NCBI GenBank assembly: GCA_001643675.2 | Contig: LSRY02000035.1 | Coordinates: 310,001-374,000 of the forward strand | Length of the DNA stretch: 64,000 bases | Origin: Monocercomonoides exilis | Lineage: Eukaryota > Preaxostyla > Oxymonadida > Polymastigidae | Direction: 5' to 3' | Shown here: piece by piece, positions 1 to 10,330 of the stretch | Numbering within the stretch: the first letter of the stretch is position 1 | Layout: every line of letters begins with the position of its first letter | Translations under genes and position numbers: made by a program | Notes under the pieces: model-generated | Seen by the model: only the letters and a program-made list of their open reading frames with translations | The model's database searches: none | What the model was told of the DNA's origin: nothing

Positions 1-1
1 A

Positions 2-416
2 TTGCAATTTTGCGTATGTTCCTTGAAATTTTTTGTGCGGATTATTTTTTGTCAACTTATTCAAATATTCAGATGTCATTATCATTTGTCAACTCTTCGA
101 GATAGTTTGTCTCAAGATATTCATCCAATACCAACTGAAGGATTTTTCCTGAAAGCAGTATGCCCTCATTACGCATTTGAAGCTCTCGCGTGGTATGGCT
201 TCAATATGGTATGGAATTTTGATGAATCTTTGAAGCATCCTAATATATATTTTTGATTTTTTTTAGATGACATTTACTTTCATTGGTGTTGTTTTCAATA
301 TTATCGGAGTTATGAGGATGCATCACCTTGCAAGAAAGCGTCACAACAGATATCTTGCTGAACATCCAAGCTATCCTTCTAACATTCCTCTGATGTTTTT
401 TTCTATCTTAAACTGA
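2..416 (+). CDS. Steroid 5-alpha-reductase/polyprenol reductase family protein, 3' part (partial)
   Basis: This is the C-terminal part of a membrane NADPH-dependent reductase of the SRD5A / SRD5A3 (DFG10) / TECR superfamily, which reduces double bonds in steroids, polyprenols or enoyl-CoA at the ER. The segment HPIPTEGFFLKAVCPHY followed by EALAWYGF matches the family's conserved 'IP-G-F-vscPHY-E---W' core. After a 58-nt intron (209-266, GTATGG...TTTAG) the last exon gives a tail with RKRHNRYLAEHPSYPSN and a hydrophobic end, as in the family C-terminus (H--Y---F--YP---k-i-PF). Another probable intron lies at 14-71, so visible exons are about 2-13, 72-208 and 267-416, and the stop is TGA. The 5' end is outside the window. 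The tail has no strict KRKAIIPF motif. Which subfamily (dolichol or very-long-chain fatty acid) cannot be decided from this fragment. Confidence 0.72.
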
Positions 417-866
417 ATTTATTCGTATTTCATGTAAAATTAAAAGTGAACAAATTCTCGTTTCTGTTGTTTTATTCATTTCTTTGTTTTATTTTATTTA
501 CAATTTTTTATGAAATTTTTTCAACGAATTTTTTTTTTCGAGCGTAATTGTTAAAAAGAAGAAAATAGCAAAAAAGGGAATACGAAATAGAAAAACATAA
601 CAAACAAAATCTATCATGAATCCTTGCATACAAGATATTATTGAAGAATATCACATTTTAAAAAAAGAAATGAAAAAATAAAAATTTAAGTAGAACCTGA
701 AATTTTTGAAAATTAAAAACACAAAACAAACAAAACGATTGATCAACAGAAGAGCAAAAAGCCAATATTATCGTGAATAAATATGTTATTGTTTAAACTT
801 TCTCTAAGTTTCAATCTATTCATATCAGAAAAATAAAAATAAAATATAATAAAATAAAAATCTTTA
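417..866. other. Intergenic, AT-rich, no gene seen
   Basis: This gap between convergent genes is AT-rich and full of A and T runs. It presumably holds the 3' untranslated regions of both neighbours. No open frame or RNA structure was recognised. Confidence 0.6.
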
Positions 867-3800
867 CTAAACATGTTTCAACACATATTCTACCAGCCCA
901 TTCCCATTCTTAATTTCGCCTTTGTGCTGAGTGCAAAACGACAAAATGGCATTAAACAGTTCGCCCACAGTCACAAACGCTGGATTTGGAGAAGGGGCGC
1001 TTGAAAAGTCTGCAGATGTCTTTGCTGAAGAAGAAGGATGCATCAAGTCAGACCTCCGGCGGAACACTTTTTCTCCGTCAACAAACATCGAAAATGAATT
1101 ACGCTCATCTCCTGCATCTTTAACTGATTTTTCTTTTCCTTCTCCTTTTTCTTCTCCTCCTTTTTCTTCTCCATTTTCTCCTTCTGCTTTTTCTTCTTCT
1201 TTATCCTCTCCTCTTTCAAGCACAATCCTCGTAAGCAGACGGACAACTGTCTCGACAAAATTCTCTTCTCCCATCGCTGAGTACCTCATCTCCTCCACTC
1301 CACATTCAGACGCTGCAAGCCATTGGATCAGGAACTTCAGTATTTTGTCTCCGTTGAAGGCCCCACAGCCCCAATGGCCCGTGGCTACAAAGGGAGAAGG
1401 AGAGTCAGCTGCAAACGAAAATGCAGTGAAGGCCTTGGAAATGTGCGGTGGTTCAAAATGAATGGAAATATTAATATATTTACATATTTGTTGATAAAAA
1501 GGAAGAATTAATGCATGAAAGAAATTATCAGTTGAGAGAAGTTAAAAAGGAAGAAGAAAAGAGGGGATAAACAAAAATATTAAGGGGGAAAAAAAGCAAT
1601 TTTTTTTGGAACGTTCAGAAAAAATGATTTGAAAAAAAGGCAGCAAGCAAAAAAAGCACACTTTGTTAAGTTCCCTAACGATTGATTTGTTTGACCACTG
1701 GTTAATCTCAATATCATCGTCAATAAAATTATGAGGGAAATGCACAGCATCCATTGCAATCACACGATGAGGGAGGATTGAATCTTTGTCTCTATAAAAA
1801 GAGCATAGACGAGAAGAGGGAAAAAAAGGGAAGAAAAAGGTTTAGTTTGATGAGAAAGAGAAAAAAATTAAAAATAATTGAAATTGAAATTCAATAAATA
1901 TCAATACAAAAAGATGCTCTCCAATCAAAATTCAAAAAAGTTAAAGAAAAAACTAATAAATTAACAATATGAATCGATTTCATGGGGAAAAAAAACAATC
2001 AACCTTCATTTTCTTTTCAAGAAATTTCTCTTTCTCTTTCTCTCTCTTTATCACACAGTTGCATTTCCTCTGGCGAGCTCTCATGATTTCCCGCAAATCT
2101 GAATGAAAAGCCATAGCCCTCATAATCTGACACTCTTTCTGCTCCTTCAATCAGAATAGCTTCGTTAGGCTCCATTTCTGAACAGAACATCATTGGAATG
2201 AGCAGCTCTGGCGAAATCGTAAACATTATCTCCTCTTGCACACATCCCTAATGAGAGTGGTGTTTTAAATTGGGTGAAGGAAGGAAAAAGGCGGATTATG
2301 AATAAAGAATTGAAAGATTCAAAATTCATCAATGTGAAAAATAATGAAATAATTACAAAAAAAATGAAAAACGGAAAAAATAAATCGTCCATAAATATTT
2401 GAAAGATATAAAAAATAAGCTCATCATATCAGACACAAAATAGAAGTATAGTCCACTTCAATGGATTGTACAAAACACTAAACATTCAACCACCAATCAT
2501 TTCTTCCTCTTTCTCTCTCTCTCTCTCTCTCTCTCTTTATCTTTATCTTTATCTTTCTATCTCTATCTCTATCTCTATCTCTATCTCTCTATCTCTCTAT
2601 CTCTCTATCTCTCTATCTCTCTATCTCTCTATCTCTCTATCTCTCTATCTCTCTATCTCTCTATCTCTTTCTTTCTTTCTTTCTTTCCCTTTCTCTCTCT
2701 CTCTCTCTCTTTCTCAGTAAAAAAAACACACATGGTGAAGAACACCTCCTCCGAGGAACTTATTCGCAAAGTCCGCCTTGAAGAACTCCGGAGGCGAGTC
2801 TTCCACTTTCGCAGTCGGAGCAATGCACACATGGCACAGCCGTTTTTGGCTCCTTTTCCACTGCGGCGGCGCTAAGAGAGCGCGGCGCGTTACACGGATT
2901 TTGCCTGGAAGCGCTCGAGACAGCAGAGAAGGCTTGAGAGACTCGAAGTTTGGTGTGAGAGAAGAGGATGAAGAGGAAGAAGAGGAAGAAGACGATGATG
3001 ATGATATTTCTGGCGATGTAGAAGAAGGAGAAGGAGAAAGAGAGGAAGGCGTTGACGAAGAAGTAGCAGAAGCAGCAGCAAAAGCAGCTGGATGAGACAA
3101 TTCTGTGATTCTTTTGTGAAGAAGCGCAAAGAAATGGAAGAACGAGCGAAACTTAGCTCCAATTGAAACACTGCACTTTGAAGGGACAGTAACATTTGGG
3201 TGAAACGGTAGAATAGCCTCTATTTCATCTGGAGTAAGGCTTTCTCCTCTTTTCTCCTTCTCCTCCTTCTCCTTCCCCTTCTCCTTCTTCGCATCATCTT
3301 TCAATGCATCCTCCACCAGGAACAGAAAGTCGTCCTTTATGAACTCCGGCTGCTTCTTACAGGTGTCTTTCACCTGCTTATACCGCGCCAAGAGCTGCTT
3401 CGCTGTGAACTCTCTCCATCCTCTCTCGCGCAGCATTTCTGGACTTTGTGCCCGCCTTCCATAAATGGGGAGATTTGACGGCTGCATCCAGTTGATGATG
3501 TTGAACGAGGGCAGAGACTCAAACGAAAGGAACATGCGCCCGGGATACATGCCAAAGAACAGCTGAGATAAAAACGAAGCACCCAACGCTCGCGGAAACG
3601 TAAAAGATGTGTCTGCTATTACTTGTATTTGTGGATTTTCAGCAGAAAATTCTGAAGCTTTTTTCAAAACGTCTGATGGAAATTTACCAAGGATAGGAAT
3701 GGACGTCAATCTTAATGTTTTCCCATTGCTTTTGCACATGTGAAATGGTAAGTACTGCATTGGTACAAAAGGAAAATGCAAAGTTTGTGAAGTTTCAGGC

Positions 3801-4305
3801 TGTTTTCCCGTTTCCCATTGCTCTTTTGTTAAGCATTTGGCATTCCAAGGCTTGTAAACGCATGACGCGCTAAAAAAAACCATAATGGAAGGAAATTGAT
3901 GTGCAAGATGTTGCAGTAAAGGTAAAATTAAGTGCCGAACGATGTTTTCCTCTTCACATGAGCAATGTGTTTCCAAAAACGAAGCAAATCCTTCCGTGAC
4001 TGCAGAATTTTTTGACTTGTCTCTTGCGGTTATTCCGCATAATTCGCAATATAAGTTCTATTCCAAATAAAATACAAAAAAGGTTATAATTTGTTGAAAA
4101 TGCCTTTATTGAATAAACAAACACTAAAAGACTCGTTTGAAGAAATATCTTGCTTTAATATTGAAGAAAATTCTTCCCATGTTTTAAATATATTAAGAGT
4201 TTTCAAAGGAGCCATTGTTAAAAGAGGAACAATTTGAGGCTGTGCAACTGCAAGTTTTTTCAGTAATTTACAAAAATCTTGAAAACTTTTTGTTGAATCA
4301 GCCAT
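867..4305 (-). CDS. PARG: Poly(ADP-ribose) glycohydrolase (PARG), five exons
   Basis: This enzyme hydrolyses ribose-ribose bonds of poly(ADP-ribose), reversing PARP signalling in the nucleus. Exons on the minus strand are 4305-4123, 4057-2732, 2247-2057, 1791-1662 and 1433-867. They total 799 codons (798 aa plus stop TAG), and all junction phases agree. The PARG signature is complete: ANKFLGGGVLHH at the end of exon 2 joins GCVQEEI at the start of exon 3, giving GGG-x7-QEE with catalytic glutamates near residues 508-509. LIEGAERVSDYEGYGFSFRFAG follows (adenine-side Tyr region), then VIAMDAVHF, and finally VATGHWGCGAFNGDKILKF-IQWLAA, all in the family order. The N-terminal helical domain is recognisable but carries a Lys/Glu block and a long Ser run around residues 380-430. 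The C-terminal tail has another Glu/Lys block. The 484-nt intron holds a CTAT/CTCT microsatellite. The start ATG at 4305 is the first Met in frame; exon 1 is the least certain part. Confidence 0.9.
2248..2731 (-). other. PARG intron 2 with CTAT/CTCT microsatellite
   Basis: This is a 484-nt intron, long for this genome, lying between the GGG and QEE halves of the PARG active site. Positions about 2509-2716 are a CT-rich tandem array (CTCT, CTTTAT, CTAT, CTCTCTAT units on the plus strand). In the transcript the array is purine-rich (GAGA/ATAG). Confidence 0.8.
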
Positions 4306-4913
4306 TTTTTATCTTTGAAAATGTTTTAAATTTGAAATATGTTTAATTTTGTTATTATTTTTGAAAATAGGAAAAGCAAACACGTTCAGCTTTGAAATTG
4401 ATGATTAAAAATTGTTATGGTGCATTTTGGGTTATTCATTTTTTTGTTTGATTATACGCATATAATTTTTATTAAAATGATAGCACGTTGACAAATAACT
4501 GAATGCTCCTAAAATAAGTTGAAAAAGATAAACAAAAAATGATAATTGATTTATGTGTTACAAATTATTTTGAAATACTTTGATAAATTGTATATTCCTT
4601 GTGTGAACTCAAATTCATAATTAAAAATATCAATTTTTACCTTTTGGTTATGATTTTTAAATAAATGGTGAGAGTATTTTCAATGTTTAATATTTTAATA
4701 ATTTTTTAATTTCCTATGGCAAAAAAAAGATAATTGAATGAATTGAAATTTTTAAAATGATTGCAAAATGAATTAGAAAAATAGTTTAATTCTAAAATGG
4801 AATTGTTTCGATGATATTAGAACAATGAGATAAGCCAATCAATTATCATCATCTTACCATTAAAAGAGAGGCTGTAGAGATAAAATATTAAAATTCGCAC
4901 AAGAAACGCTTTA
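4306..4913. other. Intergenic, AT-rich, no gene seen
   Basis: This stretch contains only A/T-rich sequence between the PARG start and the 3' end of the Gly-rich gene. It probably includes the PARG promoter and the Gly-rich gene's 3' UTR. No motif could be assigned. Confidence 0.55.
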
Positions 4914-5369
4914 TTACCACATTCCCATTCCTCCGCCATAGCCACCATATCCTCCAAGTCCACCTGCACCTCCATAACCTCCATATCTTCCTCCTCCAAA
5001 TCCTTCATTTCCTCCATATCCTCCACCACCATATCTTCCAAATCCTCCTTGCCCGTAATTGCTTCCACCACCGCTCGTGTATGATGTGGTCTGGGTAAAT
5101 GAAGTTCCACCTCCTTGAGCACCGCCACATGCACCAGCACCTCCTCCTCCGTATCCAAGTCCGCCATAACCTCCATATCCCCCTGCTCCTCCTCCACCGT
5201 AGCCACCTCCTGCACCATAATTTCCATAGCCGCCCATTCCCCCCATTCCTCCATATCCACCAAATCCTGGATAAAAACCATATCCTCCATAAGGACCCAT
5301 CATGCCGCATCCCATTCCACAACCACCAAACCCTGGATAGCCAAAACCGTAACATAAAGCATCTTTCAT
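4914..5369 (-). CDS. Gly/Tyr-rich low-complexity protein
   Basis: This single-exon ORF of 151 aa starts MKDALCYGFGYPGF and ends GGGMGMW. Nearly the whole chain is GGYGG, GGGG and GYGG repeats with scattered Met, Phe and Cys. One short polar island (residues about 85-105) holds TSFTQTTSYTSGGGSNYGQ. There is no signal peptide, membrane segment or RGG box, and only a few Arg. Composition resembles structural or phase-separating Gly/Tyr-rich proteins (keratin-associated, shell/cement or prion-like domains), but composition alone gives no function. The ATG at 5369 is the only Met giving the full repeat frame. Repeats are imperfect and codon use is mixed (GGA, GGT, GGC), which argues for a real protein rather than a chance microsatellite ORF. 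Confidence 0.6.
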   Translation of the reverse strand: MKDALCYGFGYPGFGGCGMGCGMMGPYGGYGFYPGFGGYGGMGGMGGYGNYGAGGGYGGGGAGGYGGYGGLGYGGGGAGACGGAQGGGTSFTQTTSYTSGGGSNYGQGGFGRYGGGGYGGNEGFGGGRYGGYGGAGGLGGYGGYGGGMGMW

Positions 5370-5799
5370 TTAAAATATAAACGTATAGTTGCGTATGAAG
5401 CATTTAACAAAATTAAGCAAACCACAAAGCGGGGCATTTCCATCTTCCGAATCGCATTCAGAATCGTCAGCTAAAATAAAGCCAACTAAAATTGATACAA
5501 GCAAATATGTCATGTGACAATAATGGCGTTTGATTCAATCCAGTAAAACATATGACAAGATTGTGAAACAGTCATTAAAATCTACAGTAATTCTCATTTT
5601 TTAATGTTGGGTGGCAAAATTAGGTTAATTTTTTTTTATTTCATTAGATTTTAACATATGAATTCATTCGTTAAAATATATATTGCATATCTTTAAATTA
5701 TATTTAAAACTAATGATATTAATTGTGCCCCAATTATTAATTGTTTTAAGAAAAAAAACATATTTTTTTGAATAAATTTTCAATAAACAAAATGAAAGG
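5370..5799. other. Intergenic, no gene seen
   Basis: Positions 5370-5799 lie upstream of the Gly-rich gene. The first 150 bases are less AT-rich and may hold its promoter. No coding signal was seen. Confidence 0.5.
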
Positions 5800-5803
5800 A
5801 AGT

Positions 5804-6737
5804 GGGTGATTATTTTTGAAATCATATTTTTTCATACAAAAATTTCGGTGCAAAAAATTTTTTTGAATACAGATATCGCATAAAATACCGGACATCGCAC
5901 AAAATACCGGACAAGATCGATATCTCAATTACCGCAAGAAGAAAAATTCTGACAAATTTCCTCAAAATATATCTCATTAACGCAAACTCATTTGGCATAT
6001 CAAACTTCCATTTTCATGAAGACTGAATAAAGAAAAAATAATTATTTGAAATTTCGGAGAAATAGGATTTTGAATTTCTCCGAGATTTCGATATTTATTT
6101 TTTCTGAGCACAAATGAGGCTATTTTAAAAGTCTCGTGTATCAATTGAGTTTGTATTGATGAGATATATTTTGAGGAAATTTGTCAGAATTTTTCTTCTT
6201 GCGGTAATTGAGATATCGATCTTGTCCTGTATTTTGTGCGATGTCCGGTATTTTATGCGATATCTGTAATAATTTTTCATTCAAATTAATAATTTTTGCA
6301 TTCGAAATGAAAATATCTTATGTTTTCATATGAATAATGATTATATGAAATTATTAAAATTTATGTCAGAAGATTAAAAATTTCAAAAATTTTTCTTTCG
6401 TACAAAAAAATTATGGCAACACAAAATCACTTCCGATTCAAAAGTGGAAAACTGATTTTCACAAAATTTCGTGAGAGTGCGAATAAATTTTTGTTAGGTT
6501 TTCAACAATTATTATTTCGAATTCAAAAATTATTATTTCGTTTGAAAAATTCATTAATTTGTTTGCAAAATTTCTATTTTGAACGCAAAAGTTCTCATTT
6601 TGTTCGCAAAATTATTATTTTGAATGCATATTTTATATTTCTGAATGCAAAATTTCTCATTTTGAATAATTTTCGGTGTAACTATCTTTGAAAAATAAGC
6701 ACCCAGAAAAAAGATATGATTTCAATAATAATCACCA
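5804..6737. mobile_element. MITE-like TIR element, copy A (934 bp)
   Basis: The left end reads GGGTGATTATTTTTGAAATC and the right end is its inverted complement with a few changes (ATGATTTCAATAATAATCACCA at 6716-6737). The 4-bp sequence AAGT flanks both ends (5800-5803 and 6738-6741), as expected for a target-site duplication. The inside holds a long palindrome (about 5860-6285) and an AT-rich stretch with no credible ORF, so it is non-autonomous. It shares terminal sequence and duplication length with the copies at 6795 and 54156. Confidence 0.72.
5860..6285. repeat. Long inverted repeat inside MITE copy A
   Basis: Two arms of about 210 nt face each other. The left-arm text 'ACAAGATCGATATCTCAATT' (5911-5930) recurs as its reverse complement at about 6208-6227. 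Pairing continues inward through AATATATCTCAT to a centre near 6070, where TTTCTCCGAGATTTCG faces its complement. A transcript would fold into a long hairpin. Confidence 0.75.
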
Positions 6738-6794
6738 AAGTTTTGTTATTTCATAGCAGTTATTGTTTATGATTGAATCAAAATATTTCAACAT

Positions 6795-7034
6795 GGGTAA
6801 TTCTTTTTGAAAAGTCGCAAATGTTTAATTTTCAAATAAATCAAAAATTTCATTTTTTGCACAAATTTCTGTTAACTAATATCAAACTTCACTTCAATCA
6901 AATCTATTCATTGATAATGCTATTTCAAACATTCTTGAGGAGATTTGTGAGCTGAAACAGAAATTTGAGCAAAATATGAAATTTTTGATTTATTTGAAAA
7001 TTAAACATTTGCAATTTTTCAAAAAGAATTACCC
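6795..7034. mobile_element. MITE-like TIR element, copy B (240 bp)
   Basis: The element starts GGGTAATTCTTTTTGAAAAG and ends with the complementary CTTTTTGAAA-type inverted end (...AAAAAGAATTACCC). Arms of about 75 nt pair almost perfectly. The 4-bp flanks are ACAT at 6791-6794 and ACAT at 7035-7038. It is the same length as copy C, 47 kb away, and highly similar to it (shared CATTCTTGAGGAGATTTGTG core). No ORF is present. Confidence 0.85.
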
Positions 7035-7038
7035 ACAT

Positions 7039-8014
7039 GTGAAAATTTTTTATTATAATTTTGTTATTGTTTCGAATTTGAAAAGTCTATATTAAATGGA
7101 TAGCAAATACGATGCAAATTTTTCGCATTTAAAAAAAAAGAAGAAGAAAAAGAAAAAGATAAGAAAAAGATTTGAAAAAAGAAAAGAAAAGAAAGAAAGA
7201 AAAGAAAGTGAAGAAGTATTACAAGAATTTGGGGGAAAATTTGTCACTTAAAGCTTTTTCATTGAAAAAGAATGTACTTTTTATTGTCTTTTTTTGATCA
7301 TAAAATACAAGCAATTATTTTTTTCTTATTGTAATATTTGTGGTGTCACAATACATAATGTTGTCATATCGTTGAAGCCTGTTCGCAATTATAAAAATCC
7401 AATTAATTTTGTAATCTGAGAGGGTTTTCAAAAGTTATGAGTGAAACTTTTATTTTGTCCTTTGTGTAGAAAAAGCATGAAAGTTCGTATTTTCCCCCAT
7501 ATTTATTAAAAAATATAAAACACAAAATGCAAAAAAGTGAATTCGTTTTATGAATAACACAAAAAATACAAAAATATTACTATTTATTCATCAAATAGTT
7601 GATCATTTTTCAACTCACACTTTCCTCCAAAACTGATTTTTTTTTTCTGTTAGGAAATCTTTGAGAAATGATGGCTGGAATGAATGGAAAAGAAAAAGAA
7701 AAGAAAATATAAGGATTAACAACAAAATTGCGTTTGATAGAAAGAGAACTTCTTTATGAAATTATTGACTTTTTTTGAAAAATCTATCAAAGCAATTTTT
7801 CAATTTGCTGTGCATTTAAATCACACTTAAAATGTTCATGAAGTGTGATTAAAAAAAAAAGATTTTTTTTATCTGTGGGATTAAACAAACTTTGTTCACA
7901 TGAGTTATTCTAATAGAAATATTGCAAATGTTTTGTTTTCAAATGAAATAAAAATAAAACATAACGTTCATATTTCTAATCGCTTTAATGAAACTTGTAA
8001 TTAAAGGATCAATC
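7039..8014. other. Intergenic, AT-rich, no gene seen
   Basis: This stretch includes a purine-rich tract (about 7130-7210, GAAA/AAGA) and otherwise plain AT-rich sequence. No frame of plausible protein composition was found on either strand. Confidence 0.55.
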
Positions 8015-8784
8015 ACACCATTTATTATTCAAATTTGGTAAACTAATTATTCAAAATTGGTCAATTAATTATTCAAAATTAATAAAATTGAGTATTTTTT
8101 AAAAAATATTTTTTTTTGTGAAAAATTAGTTTTTGGCTGAATATCAGAAAATATAGAAAATATTATATTCACTCAATTTTCGAAATATAGATGAGAATTT
8201 GAACCCAGATTTTTATTATTTGTGAATAAACATGAAATTTTCTGATTTTTTAGAAAAAAAATCATCATCATAGAAATAGGATAATTGTTGAATTACTTCA
8301 CCTCACATCGATAAACAATGTATAATTCAACCAAGAAAAGTTTCATAAATAAAAGTTTATTCAGATAAACAATAAAAAACAAATAAAGAATTCTGAAAGT
8401 GCATTCATGGATTTATTCAGTTCTGAAAAATATTTGTATTCAGTTTGTATCATTGATGCAAACGACTTTTCTTGGTTGAATAATGCATTATTTATCGATT
8501 TGAGGTGAAATAATTCAACAATTATCCTATTTCTATGATGATGATTTTTTTTCTAAAAAATCAGAAAATTTCATGTTTATTCACAAATAATAAAAATCTG
8601 GGTTCAAATTCTCATCTATATTTCGAAAATTGAGTGAATATAATATTTTCTATATTTTCTGATATTCAGCCAAAAACTAATTTTTCACAAAAAAATATAA
8701 AAAATACTCAATTTTATTAATTTTGAATAATTAATTGACCAATTTTGAATAATTAGTTTACCAAATTTGAATAATAAATGGTGT
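8015..8784. repeat. 770-bp foldback element with ~325-bp arms
   Basis: The left arm (about 8015-8341) begins ACACCATTTATTATTCAAAT. The right arm (about 8465-8784) is its near-perfect reverse complement ending TGAATAATAAATGGTGT. Arms differ by a few substitutions and small indels and are separated by about 123 nt. No protein is encoded. No clean target duplication was found, so whether it is a foldback transposon or another palindrome is open. Confidence 0.85.
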
Positions 8785-9111
8785 AATAATTTTATTTTGA
8801 AATATTATTATCGATATTTTTGAAGTGAATTATATTTATTTTTCATTGTTTTTATCACATTCTCAAAGATCAAATATTAATCATATTTTCTTTATTATTT
8901 TTTTAACAGAAACAAATGTGTTTTTATTTCGTTCAAAAAATATTTGATTTAATTATTTGTATTTATTGGATTTACATGTTGTAAATTCTTTTCATCAATA
9001 AATAAATTTCACATTTACCTTCTTTGAACTTTAAAATTTCAAACAAACTTTTCATTTGGTGGATTCCTGGATAAAATTTTTATGTTTCGATCTTATTGAT
9101 CCATTATAAAA
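8785..9111. other. Intergenic, promoter side of p24 gene
   Basis: This is AT-rich sequence between the palindrome and the p24/TMED start codon. It presumably includes that gene's promoter. No specific motif was recognised. Confidence 0.45.
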
Positions 9112-9954
9112 ATGTTGACAAATCAATTATTTTTATTATTGCTTTTAGGAGTTAAAAGCTTTTTATTCGAGATGGGAGAAAAAGACCCTGCAGTATTTTA
9201 TGAATTTGCAAGAAAAGGGGATGTAATTTCTGTAAATTTTATCGTTGTTAAAGGAAGAACGGGATCGGTTGATGTTTCTGTATGATTAATCATTATATAC
9301 ATATTTCTGGTGGTTTATTTTGTTTTGATCAATGATTAATGATAAACAGATATTGGATCCAACAGGAAATCCTATATTATTCGTTGAAGGAAAAGACGAA
9401 CATTTTACAATTCAAGCCCAGATGGATGGAGATTATTGTTTTCGATTTACAATCAATTCTCATTTCACTTCAACGGTTGTTAGCTATTCGTCGTCAATTG
9501 GACAGTTAGTCCGTCAAACTGATCATAGTGTGCCTTATTCAAATATATCTCAGAATTACCATTCATTATACATATTAAAGAACTAGAAAAACATTCAAAT
9601 TACACAAAAGAAGAACAATTAGAAAACCTTATATCAGACATCAACGAGATTATTAACAATCAAGAAATAATCCATGTGAAGGCAAGGGCACATAGAGAAA
9701 GTATTTTCATTTATATTCTTGAAACTCAAAGAAACTTTTTAAATTTATTCTTAGTGAATCAAAAAAATAGATCAAAATATATGCTTTGGGCAACTGTACT
9801 GTTCGCTTCGTTAATTGCCGTGAAAATTTATCAAATTGGTTCAATAAGCAGATTATTTTGGAAAAGAGTTTGCAAAATAGAAATTTATAAAAAAAATCCG
9901 TTTTTAAAATTATTATCGCATGTTTCTACATATTTTTAGGAGACAAAAATATAG
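9112..9954 (+). CDS. p24/emp24/TMED family ER-Golgi cargo receptor
   Basis: This is a type I membrane protein of COPI/COPII vesicles that selects cargo between ER and Golgi. Modelled exons are 9112-9279, 9350-9512, 9554-9867 and 9940-9954, about 219 aa, a usual p24 length. The N-terminus MLTNQLFLLLLLGVKSFLFE is a signal peptide running into the GOLD domain. DVS|ILDPTGNP and HFTIQAQMDGDYCFRFTINS match the GOLD core (v-DP-G, F-f-A--dG-Y-fCF). A helical stretch with RAHRESIFIYILETQRN leads to one membrane helix (about residues 187-207, YMLWATVLFASLIAVKIYQI), followed by a short cytosolic tail ending LFWKR-ETKI. The tail has basic and aromatic residues but no exact FF-KK pair. The exon 2/3 junction (9513-9553) was chosen for frame and is the least secure. 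The usual GOLD-domain Cys pair is not complete in this model. Confidence 0.82.
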
Positions 9955-10330
9955 CACTCAGTTGGATTGCTACATGATTATTTCGTCACGCTTCAAAAAC
10001 ATCTCATTATTTAAGCTCTCTCATCATCATCATTCCAAACAGAATTCCGAGTTGGATAGTTGTTTTCAAAGTGCGTATTTTGACACTGGCTAATAGCGGT
10101 TGACTGGATTTTGGGAAAATCAACGAAAAAAGAAAAAACGTGCAGATGTTCCGTAACGCAAGTTATTTCAAAAAATGGCGAAGTGTGAACAATGAAAAGT
10201 TATAAAAAAAGGAAAAATAGATGTAGTGCTCAATGAAACGATTATTGAAAAAAACAGAAACAGGTCGATGATAATGAAAGTATTTGAACATTTACATGCT
10301 TTTGAAAACGAATGGATCAAATTGAAGATT
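9955..10330. other. Intergenic between convergent genes
   Basis: This is the gap between the p24 3' end and the Derlin 3' end. It should contain both 3' UTRs. No gene was seen. Confidence 0.5.

Noticed and set aside
2509-2716. Regularly repeated CTAT/CTCT array considered as a CRISPR or coding repeat
   Set aside because: It is a simple microsatellite with no spacers and lies inside a eukaryotic intron.
6413-6691. 92-codon open frame rich in Phe, Leu and Asn
   Set aside because: It lies inside MITE copy A, is built of short repeated A/T-rich phrases, and has no conserved pattern.
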